A stretch of DNA of 6,718 nt from Chloroflexota bacterium (GTDB lineage: Bacteria > Chloroflexota > Dormibacteria > Dormibacterales > Dormibacteraceae): the NCBI GenBank assembly GCA_005879675.1, contig VBJE01000259.1, forward strand, positions 1-6,718. The letters are read 5' to 3'. The notes under the pieces were generated by a model. That model saw only the letters and a program-made list of their open reading frames with translations, did no database searches and had not been told where the DNA came from. The position numbers and the translations under genes are program-made. Below are positions 1 to 5,900 of the stretch, piece by piece. How positions within the stretch are numbered: the stretch's first letter is position 1; every line of letters begins with the position of its first letter.

Positions 1-435
1 GGCGAGTCGTTCGACGAAAGCTCGCTCATCGGCAAGCGGCGATCGCACGAGGACATAAAAAGTCCCCTCAGGTGTCACCGCCTCGTAACCCATCTCCTGC
101 AGCGCCCCGACCAGGCGGTCCCGCCTTCTCGCGAGCACGGCGATGTCGATGCTTGCCTTCTCGAGCTCTCCCACCGAGTACTGCATGAGCGCATTTGGAA
201 ACGCATAGCCCGTGACCGCCTGGGCCACGAACAACGCTGTCCTCAGCGCCTGTCGCTCGGGCATGGAAGGCGGCATCGCGATGTATCCGATGCGTTGGCC
301 CGGCGCGAGGAGCGTCTTGCCATATGTGTAGATGAGAAACGACCGGTCATAGAACCGCAGCGGCGAATGATGCGTGCGCCCGTCGTAGAGGATTCGGTTG
401 TACGACTCGTCGGACAGCAGATAGACGGGCCTCAC
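1..435 (-). pseudogene. Class I/II PLP-dependent aminotransferase, 5'-truncated fragment (also cut by the left window edge)
   Basis: Reading the minus strand gives an uninterrupted frame with hallmarks of the large domain of fold-type I aminotransferases. YLLSDESYNR carries the Asp that contacts the PLP ring nitrogen (codon 409-411) and the following Tyr. IYTYGKTLLAPGQRIGYIA carries the Schiff-base Lys (codon 316-318) and the phosphate-binding Arg (codon 292-294). PNALMQY and the EGTFYVLVRSP segment of the small domain follow. Such enzymes are usually about 370-400 residues and should have roughly 180-200 residues before SDESY, including the NPxNPTG region. Here the frame stays open only to 531, where a TGA at 532-534 stops it, and bactofilin coding starts at 613 on the other strand. 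No N-terminal aminotransferase sequence is visible in any frame nearby. The only usable start codon in frame is a GTG at 433-435 with a poor ribosome site, so a product would lack half the active site. I therefore call it a decayed remnant. The substrate cannot be told from what remains, and the C-terminus lies outside the window. Confidence 0.75.
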
Positions 436-601
436 CGAGAAAGGCCTGCTGGGAGAATTCGTATGAGCGCGTACTCGTGCTGCCAGGCCGGCAATACGAA
501 ATAGCCTGGCGAGGTCTATACACTCCTGTCCTCAAATCGCAGCCGTCAGGGGCTAACCTTTAGCGCCTGATTCGGGTGCGCCGGATCGCAAATTCCAAGT
601 C

Positions 602-606
602 GGGGG
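602..606 (+). promoter_or_regulatory. Probable ribosome binding site of the first bactofilin gene
   Basis: A run of five G residues ends six bases before the ATG at 613. It is the only purine-rich SD-like element near this start, and it favours ATG 613 over the internal ATG at 697 that precedes GPGD. Confidence 0.5.
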
Positions 607-612
607 TAACGC

Positions 613-1020
613 ATGGACGTTCAGGAGGCGGTGGCAGAGGGCACGGCTTCTGCCGAAAACGGCGAGGTCAAACGGGACGCGCGGAAGCAATTTTCGATGG
701 GGCCGGGCGACATCCTCGAGGGCAAGCTGATCTACGACGGATCCGTCCACGCGGACGGTCGCGTCGAGGGCGAGGTCCGGGTGACCGGCAACATCGACGT
801 TGCCTCGGGTGCCAGCGTCAAAGCGCTGCTCGAGGGCGGGAACGTGACGCTCAAGGGCCAGGTCGAGGGCATGGTCACCGCGCGTGACAAGCTGACCCTG
901 GGCAAGAACGCGCGCCTGAGCGGTGACATCCAGGTCCGCCGGCTGCAGATCGACGATGGCGCGACGCTGAACGGACACGTGCGGATGGGTGATTTTGAGC
1001 ACCAGGCGTCCGGCCAGTAG
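613..1020 (+). CDS. Bactofilin family protein (polymer-forming cytoskeletal protein), first of a pair
   Basis: This 135-residue protein has a short charged N-terminus (about 1-27), a bactofilin core (about 28-127) and a very short tail ending in ASGQ. The core shows the expected repeating pattern of Gly turns and alternating hydrophobic residues of a right-handed beta-helix: GPGDILEGKL, DGSVHADGRVEG, VRVTGNIDVASGASV, LTLGKNARLSGDI, LQIDDGATLNGHV. Bactofilins self-assemble without nucleotide into filaments or sheets, often on the inner membrane face, and recruit cell-wall or morphogenesis enzymes. There is no transmembrane segment, and the N-terminus is not obviously amphipathic, so membrane attachment is uncertain. 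The ATG at 613 is preceded by GGGGG. The gene overlaps the next bactofilin by about 30 bases in another frame, so co-translation is likely. Compared with its neighbour it holds about 15 extra residues near 70-85, roughly one additional helix coil. The family assignment is firm; the specific cellular role is unknown. Confidence 0.93.
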   Translation: MDVQEAVAEGTASAENGEVKRDARKQFSMGPGDILEGKLIYDGSVHADGRVEGEVRVTGNIDVASGASVKALLEGGNVTLKGQVEGMVTARDKLTLGKNARLSGDIQVRRLQIDDGATLNGHVRMGDFEHQASGQ

Positions 1021-1465
1021 GCTCGCGACCCCCGTCCCGGCGGAAAACGGCGCCAACGGCCAGCCCAACTCGGTAGTCCTCGGTCCGAACGACCGGCTCG
1101 TCGGCCAGTTGTACATCGAGGGCGACCTCCGGGTTTCGGGGACCGTCGACGGGACGCTGGAGGCGACGGGGGACATCGAGATCGCCGGCGGGGGCAAGGT
1201 CAACGGCGACGTGACCGCGTACAACCGCCTGACCGTGGGCCGCGATGCGTCGCTGATCGCGGGCGCTGTGCGCATCGCGCGGCTGACCGTCGCGGACGGG
1301 GCCACGTTCAGCGGCAAGGTCTCGATGGGCAAGCACGTGGCGGAAGCGCCGAAGCCGGCTGAGCCGGTCGTGCCGGTCGTCGAACCGTTCGTGGCCGAGG
1401 TGCCATCCGTGGTCGTCGAGCCGGCACCGGCGAAACCGGTCCAGCAGAAGAGCAAGCGCCGCTAG
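989..1465 (+). CDS. Bactofilin family protein with Pro/Val-rich C-terminal tail, second of a pair
   Basis: This frame gives 158 residues from a GTG at 989, or 156 from a TTG at 995. A disordered, Asn/Pro-containing N-terminus (1-29) precedes a bactofilin core (about 30-115). The core motifs VLGPNDRLVGQLYIEGDLRV, SGTVDGTLEATGDIEIAGG, RLTVGRDASL and LTVADGATFSGKVSMGK parallel those of the upstream gene almost coil for coil. A tail of about 43 residues (116-158) follows, rich in Pro, Val, Glu and Ala and ending in the basic QQKSKRR; it is probably unstructured and could bind a partner, membrane or peptidoglycan enzyme. The start is ambiguous. GTG 989 has little spacing to any SD, while GGATGGG at 984-989 lies about five bases before TTG 995. 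Either start lies inside the upstream gene and implies translational coupling. The shared core and adjacency indicate an old duplication followed by divergence, and the two products may co-polymerise. Confidence 0.92.
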   Translation: MILSTRRPASRLATPVPAENGANGQPNSVVLGPNDRLVGQLYIEGDLRVSGTVDGTLEATGDIEIAGGGKVNGDVTAYNRLTVGRDASLIAGAVRIARLTVADGATFSGKVSMGKHVAEAPKPAEPVVPVVEPFVAEVPSVVVEPAPAKPVQQKSKRR

Positions 1466-1472
1466 GGGAGAA

Positions 1473-1520
1473 CCTCCTCCCCATTCATGGGGAGGTGCCG
1501 GCGCAGCCGGCGGAGGGGCC
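1473..1520. repeat. Double-hairpin intergenic palindromic element (REP-like; possible bidirectional transcription barrier)
   Basis: Two adjacent inverted repeats fill nearly the whole gap between convergent genes. The first pairs CCTCCCCA (1476-1483) with TGGGGAGG (1488-1495) across a TTCA loop. The second pairs GCCGGC (1497-1502) with GCCGGC (1506-1511) across GCA, and is followed by GGAGGGGCC. There is no T-tract on either strand, so this is not a classical intrinsic terminator. The arrangement of a CCTCCCC/GGGGAGG stem, a second GC stem and a trailing GGAGGGG resembles the dispersed palindromic repeats common between genes in GC-rich bacteria. Only one copy is in the window, so its repetitive nature is inferred. 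Confidence 0.6.
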
Positions 1521-1883
1521 TTACTTCTTCGGCTTTTTCGCCGGCATCTTGCGCGTCTCTTCGAGCGCGCGCTTGATCAGCGCGGTCGGCGGCGTGGCAC
1601 GCCAGTCGCCCGGTACGACGACGTAGCCGCCCATCTTGTGGCCGGGCATCGGCTCAAAGTCCCGGCCGCCCTGCTTCTTGACCTTCGCGATCTCATCCGC
1701 GGACAGCCGCACCATCAGCTCCTCGCCGTAGATGCCGCAGAACATGTTCCCGTTCACGAACGCGGACATCTGGCCGAACATGGGCTTGATCGTGATCGCC
1801 GGCTCGTCGGGCACGATGCGCGCGAACGCGGCCTTCGCTTCCTCGCTGGGCCTCGGCATCTTCATGCCCTTGGGCGCGGCCAT
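1521..1883 (-). CDS. TfoX/Sxy family protein, N-terminal domain only
   Basis: This 120-residue protein matches the TfoX N-terminal domain. The signature runs from IKPMFGQMSAF (about 32-42) through VNGNMFCGIYGEELMVRLS (about 43-61) to RDFEPMPGHKMGGYVVVP (about 74-91), and a helix with basic residues (RALEETRKMPAKKPKK) closes the chain. In Haemophilus and Vibrio, TfoX/Sxy activates competence genes with CRP and carries a second C-terminal domain. Stand-alone N-domain proteins of about 100-120 residues are widespread and mostly of unknown function, so no competence role is claimed. The start at 1883 (MAAPKGMKMPRPSEE) is chosen because GGAGGAG at 1893-1899 lies nine bases upstream. The ATG at 1901 has no good ribosome site, and longer in-frame extension to 2336 would overlap the real upstream gene. 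The gene lies 58 bases after the DUF6194-type gene on the same strand, suggesting an operon. Confidence 0.88.
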   Translation of the reverse strand: MAAPKGMKMPRPSEEAKAAFARIVPDEPAITIKPMFGQMSAFVNGNMFCGIYGEELMVRLSADEIAKVKKQGGRDFEPMPGHKMGGYVVVPGDWRATPPTALIKRALEETRKMPAKKPKK

Positions 1884-1892
1884 GGCCGCATT

Positions 1893-1899
1893 CTCCTCC
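1893..1899 (-). promoter_or_regulatory. Strong Shine-Dalgarno of the TfoX_N gene
   Basis: GGAGGAG on the minus strand sits nine bases before the ATG at 1881-1883. It decides the start in favour of 1883, because the competing ATG at 1899-1901 overlaps this sequence. Confidence 0.7.
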
Positions 1900-1941
1900 A
1901 TCGCATCCAGGAGCTCGCGGGGCGAGGCTGCGTGTCCGCAC

Positions 1942-2397
1942 TCATCGGCCGCCACGATGCGCTCGGCGGACCGCGATGGCGTGTGCTTCGGCAAGGAGCG
2001 GTTTGACCCTCTCGAACGTGGCATCGCTCGGGTTGAGGACGCACACCCAGTGGTTCGGGCCATAGACGGGATGGGGCATGAGCCGGTCCAGGACGGCGAA
2101 GTCATGGTCGCCGGCTGCTGGGAAAAGCGACCGGTACGTCTCCTTGCTGACTCCGATGTTGAGCCTGAACACGCCAGGCCGATCCAGGTCGGACAGGTCG
2201 TCGAACTCGCCGTAGTCCTTCGTGACGATGGTCGCGAAGGGAAATCGCCGAGGCCCTTCCAGGTCGCGGTTGGGGTCGTAGATGAAGAACGTGTCGCCCC
2301 AGGAGATCTCGGGCGAGCCCGCCTCGCGCGAGCCAACGGCGACGTCGACGCCGGGGAACGTCGCGCTGATGTACTCGCTGATCGACGACTCGTCCAC
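1942..2397 (-). CDS. DUF6194-type protein of unknown function
   Basis: This 151-residue soluble protein fits the DUF6194 family as I recall it. An N-terminal helix plus SATFPGVDV (about 1-20) is followed by WGDTFFIYDP (33-42), then PFATIVTKDYGEFDDLSDLD and RPGVFRLNIGVSKETYRSLF (53-92, the most characteristic stretch), then MPHPVYGPNHWVCVLNPSDA (107-126) and a closing helix LLAEAHAIAVRRAHR. No catalytic motif, signal peptide or membrane segment is evident. The conserved His, Trp and Cys around HWVCVLNP could be functional, but no activity is established. Translation starts at GTG 2395-2397, supported by GGAGG (2403-2407 on the minus strand) five bases upstream. The residues VGSREAGSPEI (21-31) between the first strand and WGDTFF look like a local insertion relative to my memory of the family. 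The gene is probably first in an operon with the TfoX_N gene downstream. Confidence 0.82.
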   Translation of the reverse strand: MDESSISEYISATFPGVDVAVGSREAGSPEISWGDTFFIYDPNRDLEGPRRFPFATIVTKDYGEFDDLSDLDRPGVFRLNIGVSKETYRSLFPAAGDHDFAVLDRLMPHPVYGPNHWVCVLNPSDATFERVKPLLAEAHAIAVRRAHRGGR

Positions 2398-2402
2398 TAG
2401 AG

Positions 2403-2407
2403 CCTCC
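2403..2407 (-). promoter_or_regulatory. Shine-Dalgarno of the DUF6194-type gene
   Basis: GGAGG on the minus strand, five bases before the GTG start at 2397. It supports that non-ATG start. Confidence 0.6.
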
Positions 2408-2463
2408 AGCTGCCTCGCGTCCGGTTCCCAGCGAACGCCGGCGCTCGCGGCTTTCGCCGCAGG

Positions 2464-2469
2464 AAATTA
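2464..2469 (-). promoter_or_regulatory. Possible -10 element for the DUF6194/TfoX_N operon
   Basis: TAATTT on the minus strand is one of the few AT-rich hexamers in this GC-rich divergent spacer and would give a leader of about 60 bases. No convincing -35 box is visible at the usual distance, so this is weak. Confidence 0.22.
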
Positions 2470-2503
2470 CACGTCGCCGCCGGCAGTCGCGGCATTACCC
2501 GGC

Positions 2504-2509
2504 TATCTT
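2504..2509 (+). promoter_or_regulatory. Probable -10 box (TATCTT) placed close to the start of the membrane protein gene
   Basis: TATCTT fits TAnnnT and ends 11 bases before the ATG at 2521. The intervening sequence has no Shine-Dalgarno, so a transcript starting at the usual distance would be leaderless or nearly so. No clear -35 is seen. Confidence 0.42.
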
Positions 2510-2520
2510 TACGCGCTGAG

Positions 2521-2910
2521 ATGAAGGATCGAGCCCGCCAGGTCTTCGACGTCGGCATCTATGTCGTCGTCGCGGCCACGGTGCTTCAATTCTTTCTGGC
2601 GGGCCTTGGCATCTTCGTCGACGCCTCGTTGTTCTACTGGCACACGTCGATCAACCCGTTCCTCGTCGGCGTTCTGCCCCTGGCGCTCGCTCTCGTGGGC
2701 TGGTACGCAGGCGTGAATCGCCGCACCCTCTGGCTTACCGCCTCCATGTTCGGCCTTGTGGTCCTCCAGTCGCTGCTGCTGTTTCCCTTCCACATGGCGG
2801 CCCAGGGACCGCTTCGCGTCATCTCCGCCCTGCATGCCCTCAACGCGGTGGTCATCTTCTGGGTCGCCCTGCTGCTTCTCGATCGCGTGAGGCTTCCGAC
2901 CCGGGCCTGA
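2521..2910 (+). CDS. Small four-helix integral membrane protein, DUF6220-like
   Basis: The 129-residue product is almost entirely hydrophobic, with four predicted membrane helices at about 11-32, 45-64, 69-89 and 101-121. Short basic ends (MKDRAR and DRVRLPTRA) and the NRRT loop suggest both termini are cytoplasmic. The arrangement QFFLAGLGIF in helix 1, HTSIN before helix 2, a VLQ motif in helix 3 and ALHALNAVVIFWVALLL in helix 4 resembles DUF6220 membrane proteins, whose function is unknown; the family call is from memory and moderate. The His residues at 41, 91 and 105 lie near helix ends and could be ligands in a haem or metal site, which is speculation. The ATG at 2521 has no SD but follows a TATCTT box. 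The cyclase gene begins 24 bases after the stop, so read-through transcription is possible, though that gene has its own candidate -10 box. Confidence 0.82.
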   Translation: MKDRARQVFDVGIYVVVAATVLQFFLAGLGIFVDASLFYWHTSINPFLVGVLPLALALVGWYAGVNRRTLWLTASMFGLVVLQSLLLFPFHMAAQGPLRVISALHALNAVVIFWVALLLLDRVRLPTRA

Positions 2911-2918
2911 GCGCTTGG

Positions 2919-2924
2919 TAGGCT
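2919..2924 (+). promoter_or_regulatory. Possible -10 box (TAGGCT) for the cyclase-ATPase gene
   Basis: TAGGCT matches TAnnnT and ends ten bases before the ATG at 2935. The 24-base spacer lacks any SD. It is flanked by the inverted pair CGCTT (2912-2916) and AAGCG (2925-2929), which may be chance. Confidence 0.33.
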
Positions 2925-2934
2925 AAGCGGCCCC

Positions 2935-5900
2935 ATGGCTGTCTCCACCGAGGAGCGCCGCATCGTCACCGTGCTCTTCGCCGACATGGCCGGTTCCACC
3001 GCGCTCGGCGAAGAGCTCGACCCCGAAGAGATGCGGCGCCTGCTGGCTCGCTACTACGCGATCGCGCGCGAGTGCGTCGAGGCGCACGGCGGCACCGTGG
3101 AGAAGTTCATCGGCGACGCGGTGATGGCGGTCTTCGGGCTGCCGACGGCGCACGGCGACGATCCCGACCGCGCCGTCGCGGCCGCGCTCACGATCCGCGA
3201 CCGCATCCGCGGCGACGCGCAATTGCAGGGCCGGCTCGCCATCCGATTCGGCGTGAGCACCGGCGAGGTCGTGGCCACGCGCGACCAGGCCGCCCGCGAC
3301 TTCCTGGTCACGGGCGACGCCACCAACGTCGCCGCCCGGCTGCAGCAGGCCGCCGAGCCGTGGGGGGTCCTCGCCAGCGATCGCACGGTGCGCGCCGCGG
3401 TCAATTTCGACTTCGGCGAGGAGCTGGAGATCGCGGCCAAGGGAAAGTCCGCGCCCGTGCTCGCCCGACAGGTGATGGGCCCGCGCAAGGCGAAGGCAAG
3501 GCCCCGCCGGCGCCTGCCGCTCGTCGGACGCGAGAACGACCTGGCCCAGGTCCAGCTCGTCGCCCGCCGAGCGGTCAACGACAGGCGGCCGTCGATGGTG
3601 AGCGTCATCGCACCGGCCGGCACCGGCAAGACGCGGTTGGTGGAGGAGTTCCTCGACTGGCTCCCCAGCCTCGCGCCCGAAGCGATCGTCGCCACGGCGC
3701 AGTGCCTGCCCTACGGGCAGCAGCTGACCTATTGGCCGATGCGCCAGGTGCTTTTCACGCTGACCGGCACGTCCGAGGACACGCCGCCAGGGCAGGTGCG
3801 CGACGCGATCTCGATGTGGCTCCGGAGCATCGGCATCGAGGACCCTGACCGCGACGCGCGACTGCTTGCGGCAACGATCGGCGAGGCCGGCACCGAGGGC
3901 GTCGACAAGGAGCTGCTGTTTGCCGCGTGGCGGTCGGCGCTGGAGGCGACCGCTCGCCACCATCCGCTTGTCATCGTCTTCGAGGACCTGCACTGGTCGA
4001 GCGACAGCCTCCTCGACCTCGCCGAGTTCGTCATGCAGCCCCGCGGCGACGCGGCGGTGCTGATGATCGTGCTGGCCCGGCCGGAGCTTCTCGACCGCCG
4101 TCCGAACTGGGGCGGCGGCCGGTTGAATCACCTCGCTATCGCTCTCGAGCCGCTGGCGAGCAACGCCATCGCGGATCTCGTCCGGCATCTTTTGGACACC
4201 GACGAGCCCGACCTCATCGAGCTGGTCTCCGGGCGCTCGGAAGGAAATCCGTTCTACGCGAGCGAGCTGGTGCGCTCCTATCTCGAGCACGGATCGCTGG
4301 AGCGCCTGCCCGACACGGTGCAGGCGACCGTCCTTGCTCGCCTGGACCTGCTGCCCTCAGAAGAGCGGCGCATGCTCCAGCTGGGCAGCGTGTTCGGGCG
4401 AACGTTTCGCGTCGCCGGCGTTGCTGCTTTGAACCTGGGCGAGGCGCCGGAGGTGCAGGCGCTGTGCGAGCACCTCATCGACCGCGACCTCATCCGGCAG
4501 GCGGAGGGAGACCGCTACAGCTTTCGCCACATCCTGATCCAGGAGGTCGCCTACAGCACGCTCCCAAGGGCCGAGCGCGCGCGGCTGCATGCCCAGGCGG
4601 CGCGTTGGGGCGAGTCGACGGCGGGCGAGCGCGAGACGGCGCTCGCCGAGATCCTCGCTTTTCACTATCGCGAGGCCGCCGTGCTCTACACCGCGATCGA
4701 ACCCAACACCGAGACGACGGCGCAGATACGCGGCCAGGCCGCCAGGTGGCTCGTCCGGGCAGCCGATGTGGCGGTGGCCGCGGCGGCCACGCCGGAAGCC
4801 GTGCGGCACCTCCGCGCCTCCTTCGACTTCGTCGACCGCAGCCTGCTGCCGCGGCTGCACGAGCGGATCGGCGACCTGACGGCCGGAGACACCGGCCTCG
4901 AGGAATACCGGTTGGCGCTCGAGCACTACGAGGCCGCCAACGCACCGGTTGACGATCGGCTCCGGGCGCTGGCCGGGATGTTGATGGTCACCACGCGATG
5001 GGCCGGATCCGTCGGCGACCGGCCATCGGAGGAATGGATGTCCGAGCTGCGCTCCAAGGGCCGCGGGCTGCTCGCGCATGCCTCGAATCCACATTCGATC
5101 GGCCGGTTCCTGGCCGCCGACGCGTTCTTCCCGTTCTGGATCCAGGGCATACGCGAGCCGACGGCCGATGACGTCGCCGACGCCGAGAGCAACGCCAACC
5201 GGGCGATCGCGATCGCAAGAGTGCTCAGCAACCCGGAGCTCGAGAGCATCGCCCTCGACGCGCTCGCTGGATGCGCCCAGGCCATCGCCGACTGGGAGCG
5301 CGCGCGCGACGCGGCGAACGAGAGGCTCAAGTTCGAGGACAAGCTCGGACTCTACGAACGGCTGGACGCCCACTCGATGGTCGCGTGGATGTCGTACCTG
5401 ATGGGCGACCTCGCGACTGCTGATCGCGATTCGGCCGAGATGGTCTCGCGGTTGCTGCCCGGCCAGGCCCCGTATCCGGCGCTGCACCTTTTCGCGTGGC
5501 GGGCTGTGACGCTGTTCGCGCTTGGGCGGTGGGACGAGGCGATCGCGATGTTCTGGCGAGCGATCGACGCATGGCACGACTCGGGCAGTCACGCCGCCGG
5601 CTACGGGCTGCGCGGATTCGTGGTCGGGCTCGACATCGGCCGGGCTCGCAGCGACGGCCGCCTCACCGCGGCCGCCACAGGGGCGATGGAATCCATCCTC
5701 GCCCGCTTTCCCTCTGGGAACATCAACCGGTTCTGGGGGTCGTATCTCGCCGGCAATGTCGATTACGACCCCGACTTCCAGTTTCCGCGCACGGGCAGCG
5801 TGCCGGTCGAGATGGTGGAACGGCGCATCAGCCTGATCTGCGACCTCCGTCATCAGGTGCCTCAGCAGGTCAGCGAAGTCGCCCTGGAGAGGTCCATCCG

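Noticed and set aside
295..504. 69-codon plus-strand open frame near the left end
   Set aside because: It lies antisense to the aminotransferase fragment and has no recognisable features.
553..1455. 300-codon open frame on the minus strand across both bactofilin genes
   Set aside because: Its low-complexity Thr/Ser/Pro and Arg-rich translation matches no family, and it is antisense to two clear bactofilins. Long antisense frames are expected in GC-rich coding DNA.
1521..1883. Competence regulator TfoX/Sxy proper
   Set aside because: Only the N-terminal domain is present and no competence genes are in the window, so a competence role is not supported.
1884..2336. N-terminal extension of the TfoX_N protein to 271 residues
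   Set aside because: The extra part is Ser/Arg/Thr-rich nonsense overlapping the DUF6194 frame, and a strong SD marks ATG 1883.
1732..2400. 222-codon plus-strand open frame over the TfoX_N and DUF6194 genes
   Set aside because: No family resemblance and no SD; the minus-strand proteins explain this DNA better.
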